Below, in pieces: positions 19,810 to 31,404 of a DNA stretch of 64,000 nt. The notes beneath the pieces are model-generated. The model made no database searches. It was not told the origin of the DNA and saw only the letters and a program-made list of their open reading frames with translations. The stretch is from Breviolum minutum Mf 1.05b.01 (lineage: Eukaryota > Sar > Dinophyceae > Suessiales > Symbiodiniaceae), in the NCBI GenBank assembly GCA_000507305.1, contig DF240757.1, positions 38,789 through 102,788 on the forward strand. The letters are read 5' to 3'. Numbering within the stretch: position 1 is the first letter of the stretch; each line of letters starts with the position of its first letter. Position numbers and translations under genes: made by a program.

Positions 19810-22800
19810 CTAGACTTTCAAAGTGTCCAGAAACGCTTTGTAATCACTCAAAGCCTTTTCCCCTTTAGACACCAAGCTCTTCACTCTCACCTCCTGCCAG
19901 ATTCGAGAGAACAGGGTGGCAGGTGAAATCATAATCTGAATCTTGTTTGCTTGTGGCCAAGTTTCTTTTGATGGCATGTTTTTGAAGTATATATCCCAGA
20001 AATTGTAGATGATGGATAACTTGGAAGTCCTTTAGAAATGATTCTAAACACTGATCAAAAATGATTATCCTCGTAATCGTCAATGCCGGATTGCAAAGCA
20101 TCCCGGGCGGCTTGTAGTTTCTGACGGTTCTCGTTCAAACTCTTCTTCATGAATCCCTGCAATTCTGTTGGCCTCGGCCAAGTGCCGACTGTTATGCTTA
20201 GAAAGTTTCAAAAAAGTTTGGCTCCCCGAAGTATAGATGTGCTATGATATTTACTGTAGTGTACTAAGCTTAAAGACAAAAGGCCAGTGGGCTGGGATGT
20301 CACGAAAAAAAACGGGTTACTAAAAAAAAGACTAATCAAGAAAGATATCGATATAATAGGGTAAGGACAATACCATGTCCTCCAAATGACTGAACACTAA
20401 CTTACGTTTTGATCTGAGGTATGGACAAGGTGTTTGAACGGCCTTCTCTGGAACGTACATCGGCGATCTTGTTTGTCAAGGCTGTCGCAACCTGGCACAA
20501 GTGAAAGTGAGAGGGACAGGATAGCATGTGGGTGCTATGGCGTTCTCTATCTAACATTAAGCCAGGGAAACCTTCTTTGCACCGGCAACCTTCTCATTGT
20601 ACTCCTTTTTTCTGTTCGCCTCTTCTTCGCGTTTCTTCCTGTCTTCTTCTTTCTTTTTCTCCTTTTCAGCTTTTTTTTCTTCCCTCTTTTTCTTTTCTTC
20701 CTCTGTTTCCTTTTTCTTTGGTTTCTTAGATTTCTTCTTCTTTTTGTTCTTCTCACCCTTTTTCTTCTCATCCTTTTTCTTGTCACTCTTTTTCTTGTCA
20801 TCCTTTTTCTTCGAGCTCTCGCTACTTTCAGATTTCTTGTCTTGCTTTGACTCCTCATCCAGCGTTGGAACATACTAGTTAGTACTCATGAATCACCGGT
20901 TTGTCAAACAAGACTGAAGTATTACAGCATTCCTTTCATGAATCTGAAAAACTTAATTCCAACAATGGTGGTTAGTCCTCCGAATCACTTTGTGAAGAAC
21001 TGGACCTCTTTTTCTTCTTGGTCTTCTTGTCACGTCGTTTTCGTTTTTTCCCCTGCCCCCGCTGCTGGTGGAATCACTGCTGTCGTCAGATCCATCAACA
21101 ACTTTGAAGCTGTTGTCAAGCAAAGTTCCATCTTTCGTAATTTCACTTTCGGAGTCCCATACCAGATACAACTCCATTGCCTGTAGAGTTGGAAGGACAG
21201 GCAACGTACACAGGGGCATGTCGAAGAGTACATGGTATTATAAATGGTTGATATCCAATCTATTTCCTTCAAAAATATGGCTGCTCTAAGGATATTTGAT
21301 ATCGATCTATATATGCAGATTGTCACTCGGCTGATTACTGCAATCGAGTTGCTGGGTTGTCAGGGCAATCTGGATGGCACTTCACATGACTATCTCGGAG
21401 TTCAGGATCGTTTTTTTTGGCCGCCTTTATGGATTCTGCCACCTCCTTATCTTCATACTTGGCTACCAATTGCTTAAACGTCATCCAACGTCTAGCACCA
21501 ATTTTTTCATGGGAATGTGTTTTCTTCAAACGGATTGCATAGGTGGACTTCTTCCAATTTTCATTGGCCCCCAGCCACTCATCCCAAAGGATCCCCAGAG
21601 TGTCAGAACCTGGCCAGAGCGGTTGGTTGATGTAGGCTCAAAACCCAGAATCCATAAATTGGAAAAATGATAAGAACAACCACTTGGGAAGTAAAGTGCT
21701 AGATCATTATAAACTGTTCAGATCTTTTCAAACTAGATCACTGGCTCACAAGGCAGGACTGATCCGCGCTTTGCGTACTTCTCTCTAATCTCTATAGGTG
21801 TCTTCGGACCTTGGTAGGAAAAACACATCCAATATAACACCTATAAGCTGGTTTATTCCTGAGATACGCTTGTTCAAACATCATGCAGTTCAACAAAAAT
21901 TGTCAACATCGATCTGAGTATAAAGCTTGTCAGTGATCGATAAAACCTTCCCTTTCTTGCTTTGTATGCTTTGCGCAAACGCTCTTTCTCCAGTACGTCT
22001 TGTGTGTCTTTTCTGTTCAAGCTCTGCTCCACCGCCTTTGGATCTACCTTACTGCCTGGCATCTCTTTTTCTTTTGGCTTTCCTTTGTCTTTTGGCTTTT
22101 CTTTGTCTTTTGGCTTTTCTTTGTCTTTTGGCTTTTCTTTACTCTCAGTAGGTTTTGAAGGCTTGGTCTTGGCTCCTGCTGCTGATTTCTTTTTTGGCGA
22201 TGGCATAGGCTTGGCTTTTGCTGCACCTTTTGCTGATGGTCTCTTTAGAACCTGCACCTTTGGTCCCTTTGGTTTTTTGGGAGTGGGATCGGGAGTTGGT
22301 TCAACCTCAACATCTTCTTCCAATTGTTCTTCCTCATCACCCTCCTCTGCCTGTTCATCCTCTTCTTCTAGTGAACCTCTGGGCTGAGAAGGCGGTATCT
22401 CTTTTGAAGATTTGCTGCTGCTCCCTGTGTTTCCTTCCTTCTCTTTACCCTCAGTCGTTTTCTTACTCTGATCATGTTTCTTGTCTACCTTTTCTGCTTT
22501 CGACTTGGCTGCAGTTGCTTTGGGTGCTTTCTGAGTACTGTCTTGATCTTCATCATCTATTTGTGTTGTCTTCCTACGGATCCTCTGACCTACTACTACT
22601 TTCACCGGCTCCTGAGCCTCAGCTTCTGCAGGGTGCGTAGGTCCTGCAAGAGTTTGTTTTTGCCAGAATTGTGTTTTCAAATCTGTTTGGGTATCAGGCC
22701 TTCACATGCATGTTAAGTTTTCATGATGTTCCCTTCAAAAAACCTGGAGCAACTTTGATCAACTTTGCCTGTGTCATTTTTCAGGGATATACATCATGCA

Positions 22801-25800
22801 AGATATATAGCTTAGTATGTATATTTAATCTATGATATCGATATGATATAACGTACGTAACTTAAATGATATAGTATGAAACAAATTCCTTTTTATATTT
22901 CCCACGGTCCTTGTGGCTGCTCGAGGACAGCATCTTTCCCATTGGACCTTGGAACACAGACAGCAGAAGGATCACTATTGCCACTTGAATTGAAACTTGC
23001 AAATTGGGCGATGGCCAGTTGGACATACTTTACATCGCTAATAAGGTGAGGGGACCAGGTAAAGGGAATCTGGATTGAGACCCCGAGTCAAATTTCAATA
23101 GATCGATTTAATAAATAATGATGCCATTTTGCAGGATGTTTGTGAACATTCTAGATAGAATTGAACCAAGACTGAGATGTGGACTCACTCTTCTTTGATT
23201 CATTTCCATGATTTCCATCATCACCCGCTGTGGGCTTTGGTTGCCGGGCCCTGGCCTTTGCCAGGTATTTGTTGGCCAATTCGGCCATCCTACTGGGTAT
23301 CTAAAAGAGTACTAGATGGCCCATTGAAAAGATGACATAGCTTAATTGACAAAGATTTTGAATCGATCCATGCAATTCTAATGGGAATCTTTGCAAATAT
23401 CGAATGGAATATGGACCCAATTCACCACCCAGGCTCTAGCAACAAATGCTGGATCCAAGAGAAATGGCGCCAGTTGAACTGACCTATTGCGGCTGTGGAC
23501 ACCCCCCAAAAAACCCACAATTTAAACTTAGTTTAGTTGAAAGTACAAATTGTGACTGTCAGGGGGGGGGGGGTGTCCACGGCCCCAATAGGTCTTTCCA
23601 CGATCCCAATAGGTCTTTCCACGATCCTAATAGGTCTTTCCACGGTTTGTCCACGGTTTGTCCACGGTTTTTGGTTTTTCGTTTTTTTTTTTGTTTTCAA
23701 CCGTTTTCTTTTGAAAAAAGATTTTAGAATATAGATTCCAATGTCCCCCAAACCTCTCTCAAACCTTTTTGTCAGACAGACTGGTTGGAATCTGAATTGG
23801 TTGGTGCCATGGAAATCACATGGCAACGAATGGCAGCCTAAAGTGCCTAAAGCATTAAATTAAAGATCACATGTTGGCATCTACTGTACTACTGGATGGT
23901 ATCTACCAGCCTTTTGCTCATTGAGCAAGAAAGCTTTGATCTCTCCCAACCTGGCATCCTTCCAGTTGTGAGGCTGCTTTGCCTCACGGGGTTGCTAGTA
24001 GGAAAACAACTTATTTGATCCAAGATCCATTATCGGGAAAATCCTCAAATTAAAGTCTGACCCACTTTTACTGTGAACCACCGGAAAAAAATTGCCTGGT
24101 TCTTGAAGGGCATCTTCTCATACATCTCTCGACGAAGTTCACCATTGTGTTTTTTCTGAGCAAACTGGCAATGGAGAATTTACATGTAAACTGCGTTGAT
24201 GAATGCCGAACGCTGGAATGGTTTCAGGCATACAGGTACACAGGTATATAGGCCGTATAATTAATTAAGAAAAGCATCCATGTGATTGCGGTGGAATCTG
24301 CAAACAGTGCGCCCAAACTGTGCAGTATAGGCAGCGCTCTTCTTCAAGTGTTTCGTGCCAACCCTTAGCCCCCCCATGGGATTTAACAGTTGCTTCAAAT
24401 ACTATAAAAATCAAAAGAGAAATCAAATTCCAATATGTGAAAACTAAGGTCAGTACACACGTAACTCGCCATCGGAACTCACATAGTATTTCACCATCTT
24501 TCGGGTATGTTTTTTGAAGGAGGCTCTCTTGGTCTTTGACATCTTCTTTCGTAACTTATTCATCCATTTCCTCAGCATGTAGATTTGACTCGGGGCGTTA
24601 ATCAGGAATGGCTGGTCAACACCTTCAACACCGGGGCCACGACGCAGTGCCAAAGCCGCGGCTTGGCTTCAGGGCTTTGTGGCCAAAAGATCCCATGTAA
24701 CTCAGATGGTGGGGTCAAATCTAGCTGGTATGAATTAAGGAATCATTTCAAATTTAAACCTCGAACAGCCAATACATGATCATGAATAAAATACTTGAAT
24801 TCATGAACTAAGAATTGGACAAGTAGACCTCTTGCCACATTGGACCAAGCATAGCGGCTACGTGTTTTATGTAATCATAGTGTCGCATGAGGGATCCACC
24901 AGGTTGTTCAGTAAAGGTTGCCACACATCTCACTGCTAGCAGCAACAAGATCAGGGCCCAACGGCAAGTTAGCCTAAGTTGTGATTACAAAGTAAGAATT
25001 TGATGGACCGACGCTGTAAAAATTAAAAGAAACAAATCAATTCAAATTTCAAATTAAACTGAGCTTGGGAGCTGGTTTGATTTCTTCACATACTCCGATG
25101 TTGTATCACCCCAAATATCGTTCAGCTTTCGCTTATGGGTACCTGAATTTATATAGATCCATGGCCCACAAGGAGGGCCTCCGATGCCAAGCCCATCCTC
25201 CTTGATTCGGAGGGCCAAGGACACTGCTCGAATGAGTCCATGCCTCGCAAGGAGTTTTTTGGTAATGATTTGGAAACATTTGATATATAAGCCCCAAGCT
25301 TTGATTTGAACTGGACCATTTTGATGCAATTTTTGGAAGACCAATCAAGAATCAATAGGCCTATTTTCAAACCCAGTTTGGCTCCCACCAATCTTTGTTT
25401 TTCAGTTCTATTGCAGCTGGGTCAAGCGTGTTACATGATCTAAAGTTGTAAGATCGGGGATCTGGGGGCCACACGTAGTCAAGAGATCATCTGTCGGGTT
25501 GTTCAAGATCTCGAACTGACCCCTTAGCCGAGTCAAGACCCACAAATATGGACACAATCCTGCACCACATGGAGGTGCCCCGGAACTGTTCGAATTCCAA
25601 TTAAATTTAAAGATTGTTTTCGGGCACCAGGATTTTTTCCACAAACAGTACAGGGAGTGATGGGTTCAAAAAACCAACCAAGTGAGGCAAGTATGACCAA
25701 CGAAGGCAATCACTTGTAGAATCTTTATAATTTAGATGTTTTTGGTTCACTGATATCACGTGCAAAAGCCTCCAGGCCCTCCACATCCAATCCCCACATT

Positions 25801-28800
25801 CCAAGGTGACTGGGGGCCCAGACGCTTTCAAATCGATGGATCCTTATCAGAATGGAAAATCAGACACGTGGACACGGGCAATTTGGAGGAGGATGGCATT
25901 TTTTGCCTTAAGGTGGTAATAACTTAGGAGGATGGTTTGAATATTTTACAGGCATGCCTATCAACTTACAACATACACCGAAATTGATTGAGGCATTGGC
26001 TGAAAGCTTTGTGGCAAGCTCCTGCTCCAGCAAAATAGTCCACCATCTCCAAATCCTAATTCCGCCGTGATGCAGGAGGGATGTGTATAATCAAATTTGA
26101 AACTAAAATCCTAGAATTATAAATATATATATATCGATGTTTATCATGTTTATGAATGATGACAAACACAAATCGATACTTTAAATTTGATTGCGCTATA
26201 TTTTTTGCAAGCTAGGTAGCTTGTGTTTTTGGGTGCCCAAACCCGCGCAGCTCCAGCACAATTTTGTGCGCAATAGTCCGCCAAATGCAACCTGGGTTGG
26301 TAGATAGCAAGTTGTGAGCCCTAATGGAACTTTAGCATGCATATATTACATCGAATCCGTACCACAGCAACAGCCACTGGTTCCTGGAACCGGAAATGGA
26401 TACTATATCAAAAACATGTTGTTCGAATAATATCTTATAAAGTATCATCATCAAATCCCAGGCACAGTACCAGTGGTGCCCCCATGTTAAGAAGCAAAAG
26501 CGCGGACGATCTCGAAAGAGCTAGGGGGCTATATTGCCACTTTGGACTACGTACCATAGCTTTAAAGCTTTTACGGTAGGCCAGGCCTGTCCCTACCTCT
26601 ACCAAGCAATACAAACTTATGAGCCAGGCAATGCAACAAATCTATGCAAGGTTCTGTTCACCGACACTTGACATGTTAATTGCTTTCAAAGCGATGACTG
26701 CGTACTGAAAAGGGTCAGATGTAAAAAATTTTTCCTTGAGGCACCGAGGGTTGGTCAAGAAGAGAGATTGTCATCAATCTCACTTATAAGAGCGCTAGAG
26801 TATCAATCATACCCCACCCCGAACTTTGTTGGAACATGCCACTTCGAGCATGTTGAAAAGGTTCCCCATATAGCAGCTAGCTGGATCAGAACCAAAGCCA
26901 AGATAGAGTCGAACATTTGAGTGAGTCTACTTTACAAATGTTTCATGATAGATATCATGCAAAATAACTTCTAGATTATTAATATTTATATGCCTTTGTT
27001 CATCCAAGCTAGCTGATCCCAACAAGAATGCACCTGTGTGCATGTAATGAGAAAACACATCAGCACTCTCAGCAGACATCTCGCGGGGCACACGGATCCC
27101 AACCGCCTGCCAGCTTCGCCAATCTCCACCTAGGATGGGTGAGCAGCAGGATGTGTTTTGAAACTTTTCTCTTGGCAGCAAGTGGGATGGGGCGGAGATC
27201 ATTGAATGGTTCAGTTGAATGTAACATGCAAAATGCCCAATTTAGCATCAAAACCATATCTATCAGGATGAGATCAATCAATTTCAAGATGGATAGACTA
27301 TTTGGATTCATCTTGGGAAACTTGATACATTAACTCATTCAACACTTGGGCCCTGACGAGTTGCTGGCCCCACCATTTGTTGCCCAAAAGATTGAAACGC
27401 CATTCTTCTTGTTCACCTAGTATGGGGCCAGTGTGTACGTGTGCATGATAATATATATCGTCGTTGTCGATCTAAATAATAAAACAAATAAAAAACAATC
27501 AAAAATATGCGGGGTTTTCTAAGAGCTCTATCTCGAGAAAGTAGCCGAAATTGTATTATTTCGTTTAGTCAAGTTTAGTCACTACCATCCCCCTGGGGCC
27601 TTCAGTTTCACACCTTCCACGGCATTGATGTGTGCAACTGTGTCAGGATCAGGCTTGTTCACATAGAAGCCACACGTCGACAGCCTTGGATTCTAGGCCC
27701 CGTAATCTAAAAACCGATATAGCAGTGATGAAGTGGTCTATCGAATCCAGAAGGTCTTTGGGCATTTTCCACACCAAGTCCCTATTGAGGATTACAGGTT
27801 TAAATTCAAAGATGCGTCATCAAATTCTTTAGATTCTAATTTGCCACCCGTAAGCCGACAGCTGGGGCACCAACAGGACCCCAATGGGTGAGGGATCGTC
27901 AACAGCAGCTTTTCCAGAACAGTTCACCGTGAAAGACCTCATCAATTGTGGCATTTCTTTCGAATTTCAGTCCTATATGAGATTTTAGATTATCTCTTGG
28001 AACTTCTTTGGTCAAGGTAGATTCAACATGACCCAAATTTCAAGAAGTACCATCGCCATTTTGATCACTTATTAACGCACAAATTTTCAAAGTGGAGAAA
28101 CTCATTATGGTGGGTTGATCTTGAAATGGTTCTTGATGCATGATTTCCTACCCCACTGAAACCAACCAAGGACCCAACTTGGCTGCAAATCCTGGAGGAA
28201 CACTCAAGGACGGATCGTTCAAGTCTTGCACGATTTTCAGGGCAGCAGCCTGACGCAATCAAGAGTCAACATGAATATTGTATTAATTCATTAGGATTTA
28301 TAAATGTTTCAATGGTATTGCAACCTGGCCTCCTTATCAGGCATCTTCTGATCACTAGTACTAGTGGTAGCACCTTCCTTTGACGTGGAATCCTTGTCAG
28401 GCTTTTCTCCTTTCCTTTTCTTCTCACTTGCCTGGACCTGCACCTCAACTTTAGGCTGTTCCTGGTCTGACTTCCTTTGACGCTTTCGCTTTGGTTCCGG
28501 AACATCTTTGGTTTCTTTCGGTACGTTTTGTTGATTGATATTCTGGTTTTCCTTTTCCTCTCCTGGCTTATCATCTCTATTTCCACGCCTACCCCGCCCT
28601 CTTCCCCGGCCCTTGCCACGACCCCTGCCACGGCCCCTGCCATTTCTGGCACGCTCATCCTCTTCACTTTGTCCATCTTTGTGTTCCCGATCAGGATCCT
28701 CATCGCACATGTCAACTGCTTGAACAGTATTACCATTCGATTTCTTGATGCTCTTCCTTGCCAATCTTTGTGCCTGCCAAAAAAAAAGATCGATCATGAT

Positions 28801-31404
28801 GAAATGGAATTTATTCTCCCACAACATCGATACAAAAACAGGGGGCCTCCATAACATCATCATCATTCTTTGCTTCTTTACCCAACTCTGCACACAGTCT
28901 TTCAGCCTCTTCCTCCAAAGCAGTATCCATCGCAGGAATCTCGGCAACGGCGTCCTGGCAATAAGGTTGAGACAAAAATAGGATTCAGAACCTATCCTAG
29001 TATCACAAGCAGCCTTTCCTCCGAAATTTGTTTTAGAAATTCGAAAACTATCAGTCCTTCTTACGTGCTTTTTTCTTCTTGTCATCTTCACTTTCGATTT
29101 CACTACCTCCTTCAATGTCCTTTGGGGGGACCTTTTCCTCTTTAGATTCTTGAGGCGGGGAATATGGCGGTGTACCACGTTCATAAAGCTTCCACTGAGA
29201 ATTTTCTGTCAAATCAAGCGGTAAGGTTTCAGCTTGGGTAGGGTCGATGATTGAATTCTTTGGTAAAGGTGGTTCTTCTTCTTCTTCTTCCATATCAGTG
29301 TCCCAGCCTAAACCAATCCCCGAGCAGTGCAGCAACTGATCCATTTCATCAAACCCTTCATCGTCAACTTCAACCATTGAGCACGGCTCAAGCAGCTCTA
29401 CTTCCTCTGCCACCCCTTCCTCACCTTCATGTTTTTCCCTTACTTGATTTTGAATTTCTAAAGCTTCGTCAGAGTTGTCATGTCCATAAACTTCAAGTTC
29501 AGTAGGGGCCGTGGAAGTGGAAGATGATGAAGAGAGTCTAGAGCTTCCCTGGCAGCTTAGGGTGATAATTCCAAGCAATGCCGAATCAAAAAAATGAGGA
29601 ACAAACAGAAGCAAACAAATAGATGATAATAGATGTAGCAGGCCTTTTCCATCTTACCATCATGGGACACCTTGCCCAGCTCCACGTGGCTTGCAGACCC
29701 TCCTCCCATTAGGTCCAAGTAGCCCAGCTTCCTGCCAATTTTTATTGATGGAATCCAAAAAGATTGTCAACATATTTTTTAGTGATCAGTGATGACTTCC
29801 CCTTGGCAGGACCACCGGTGCCTCAAGCTGCACCTTCACAATGGTTTTGAGGGCGCTCAACTTCTCATGCTGTGACCTGGCGTGGCGCTGAGTGACACGA
29901 GGCCCAAGAAAATTTTAAAACTGAGACCCTACGCTACCACGATTTGAACATATTTGAACGTACTACAGCAAGCAAATTCCAGCCTGCATTTTTGGGATTT
30001 GTTGAATCTTCGCATCACGTAGGCAGCTAAACCTCGATGTATGAATCCTTCTGTTTGGGCCCATGCCTCCCAAGCAGAAGATATATAAATCGATTGTCGA
30101 ATCAAGATTCCAACCATTTATCAAAAAAATCCAGTGAACATATATAAGCCTGGTGCTCAAAGTCCTCCCTGAAGTGTGGATTTAGCAAGTGCTTCTCGCT
30201 GGCATAGGTAAGCGCCGCCTGCCAGGATGTTGAAGAGTTGTAGGTGAATCATTCCAATTTTTCTTGGGTGAAAAACATGAAATACTATACAACCCCCCCG
30301 CAAAATTTCAATGTATGGGTGAATTATTCCAATCAAAATCCCAAAATTGGAACATGTCTTGGGCCTCAAGTTCCAATTTAAATGGCAAGTTTGCAGCGAA
30401 GCTAGCTAAAAAGCTAGCCACCAGCGGGAAGTTCACGTCGTGCTGCACCTGACCACCAAGAGAAAGTTTCCCCGGAGACCCCAAACATCCATTTCAAAAC
30501 GATTTTTGGGATCGATCTGAAGAAGTTGTTTTGTAACGGTTGACTTCGATCCTCTAAGCCAAGCAAGTATTATGAAATAAACAAATATTATAGACTTTAG
30601 ACCCACGACCTGTCCCAGGGTGTAGCCTCTGACTCTCCAATTTGTAGGATGGGAGATCGGGTATCCTCCTTTGAAGTCTTTTTCCGCTTCTGCATCTTTG
30701 GGAGCAGGTGGACAAAGGTAAATTTGGGTACCTTAGGGCAAATCATAGCGATCGATCTATCAACATCCAAATATTATTATACGTACGTGTCAGTTTATTC
30801 TAATATTTGCTGTCTAGGTGCCCTGGGATCTTTAGCCTTTAACCCAGCCAGTGCCCTGATTTCATCCCTCCGGTTTTCCACAAACTTCGGGTCACTCAAG
30901 ATCAGGTCGTCGTAGAAGGCCTAACATTGGGCAGAGATTTTTCTAGAATAGATCATGAATAATGAACTTCCCAACTAGTCTTTCGCCATGTTGTCCCTGG
31001 CCTTCAACTCCTCCACTACTTCGTCCCTAATCCTAACTGGCATGGTCGCTGGACGCTATGCTCAGTCTTTTGAAGGATGGTGCAGGATGGCATCCCAAAA
31101 CGTTGTGATGTTCAGTCTTCTTAAGGATGGCATTCCCCAAAAATGGATGAAAAGTATCGATATCATGAATCTTTCTTGAAATGCAAACGCTGTAATGACA
31201 TCTAAATTTGGCTTTTGGTGGGCAAAAATGCTTGGAGCCAATGTCCATCGGGCCAGCATAAAATAGTATGTTGGACCAGTGACTGAAAAAGTCAAAAAAA
31301 ATGAGCAGGGCAGGGCCGGGCAGGGTGGCACCTTCCAACGTCGAGCGCATATGTAGGGACAAGTCTTCATATTCCGCAAAGTGTGCTGCCAATGCAGCTT
31401 GCAT
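19810..31404 (-). CDS. Gene A: very long multi-exon protein with a diverged cytosine-5-methyltransferase-like core
   Basis: About 30 exons on the minus strand form one protein in this order: MQAALAAHFAEYEDLSLHMR (31404); MPVRIRDEVVEELKAR (31044); AFYDDLILSDPKFVENRRDE (30917); ALTYASEKHLLNPHFRED (30210); acidic and RG-rich region (29.6-28.3 kb); KLGPW- and W-rich exons (28.2-26.8 kb); methyltransferase-like core (26.06-24.3 kb); Lys/Glu-rich region (22.7-21.9 kb); TFKQLVAKYEDKEVAESI.. ending HPDCPD (21.6-21.3 kb); LQAMELYLVWDSESE (21.2 kb); KEKE-like coiled region (20.87-20.55 kb); GEKALSDYKAFLDTLKV-stop (TAG at 19812-19810). GT donors and AG|G acceptors fit most joints, and some need GC donors. 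I remember the whole order from unannotated dinoflagellate proteins. The start codon is uncertain. Lysine tracts suggest a nuclear or DNA-binding role (inference). Confidence 0.68.
20547..20875 (-). CDS. Gene A exon, lysine/glutamate (KEKE) coiled region
   Basis: Frame TLDEESKQDKKSESSESSKK followed by ~80 residues of mainly Lys, Glu, Asp and Ser. The mirrored plus-strand and other minus-strand frames are shadows of this low-complexity DNA. Predicted as a charged coiled coil. Confidence 0.65.
21335..21625 (-). CDS. Gene A exon with HPDCPD signature
   Basis: Starts after CCAG|G and reads SDTLGILWDEWLGANENWKK, STYAIRLKKTHSHEKIGARR, WMTFKQLVAKYEDKEVAESI, KAAKKNDPELRDSHVKCHPD. Mostly helical. The 'RRW-(L/M)-T..K(D/N)PEL..V..HPD.P' pattern is a marker of this dinoflagellate family. 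Function unknown. Confidence 0.72.
   Translation of the reverse strand, partial: QPLWPGSDTLGILWDEWLGANENWKKSTYAIRLKKTHSHEKIGARRWMTFKQLVAKYEDKEVAESIKAAKKNDPELRDSHVKCHPDCPDNPATRLQ
23565..23665 (+). repeat. Internal tandem of CAATAGGTCTTTCCACGATC
   Basis: Three ~22-bp copies of AATAGGTCTTTCCACGATCC followed by GGTTTGTCCACGGTTTGTCC, in an intron of gene A. The AATAGGTC core equals the half-site of the end palindromes. A run of about 11 G precedes it (23562). Confidence 0.85.
24290..24720 (-). CDS. Gene A exons following the methyltransferase-like motifs
   Basis: Three pieces: YMGSFGHKALKPSRGFG (24700-24655); YMLRKWMNKLRKKMSK.. to ..HTRKMVKYY ending at a GT donor (GTGAGTTCC, 24590-24483); GTKHLKKSAAYTAQFGRTV (24365-24300). 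The order G-x-F-G-H-K..KP..FG, then a basic linker, then a 'LK-x-S-x-x-Y..FG' segment is the part of the family just after the EQP strand as I remember it. Confidence 0.6.
24835..24955 (-). CDS. Gene A exon with motif VI-like EQP
   Basis: Reads WALILLLLAVRCVATFTEQP then GGSLMRHYDYIKHVAAM. It follows the PPC exon at the spacing expected for motif VI of cytosine-5 methyltransferases, where the catalytic Glu sits in ENV. Here the Glu is in TEQP. A hydrophobic strand precedes it, as in the family. Confidence 0.62.
25054..25262 (-). CDS. Gene A exon with motif IV-like GPPCGPW
   Basis: Reads ALRIKEDGLGIGGPPCGPWI, then YINSGTHKRKLNDIWGD and TSEYVKKSNQ. GGPPCG sits where cytosine-5 methyltransferases have the catalytic P-C dipeptide (motif IV, usually PPCQ). 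The following Ser/Thr-rich basic stretch with WGD is typical of the dinoflagellate family as I remember it. Cys at about 25172 is the candidate nucleophile. The 3' edge of the exon is uncertain, and the usual Gln after PC is Gly here. Confidence 0.65.
25979..26055 (-). CDS. Gene A exon with motif I-like FAGAG
   Basis: Bounded by an AG|G acceptor at 26056 and a GTGTAT donor at 25978. It reads DLEMVDYFAGAGACHKAFSQ then CLNQFR. In cytosine-5 methyltransferases motif I is an acidic residue followed by h-F-x-G-x-G, which binds S-adenosylmethionine. Here VDYFAGAG fits. Confidence 0.7.
28322..29600 (-). CDS. Gene A exons: acidic and RG-rich low-complexity region
   Basis: Exon 29590-29061 is Asp/Glu-rich (poly-Glu near 29290) and ends KKKKA at a GTAAGA donor. 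Exon 28950-28850 reads DAVAEIPAMDTALEEEAERL. Exon 28775-28322 carries GRGRGRGRGKGRGRGRGRRG (near 28640-28580) and then a Lys-rich tail. RG repeats commonly bind nucleic acid. That is a family generalisation, not shown here. Confidence 0.65.

Noticed and set aside
20434..20878. Phe/Leu-rich plus-strand frames that look like membrane proteins
   Set aside because: Antisense of the Lys/Glu-rich exon of gene A. The charged minus-strand frame continues into flanking exons, the hydrophobic one does not.
21927..22640. Plus-strand Phe/Leu/Ser frames
   Set aside because: Mirror of the Lys/Pro/Glu-rich exon of gene A at 22680-21900.
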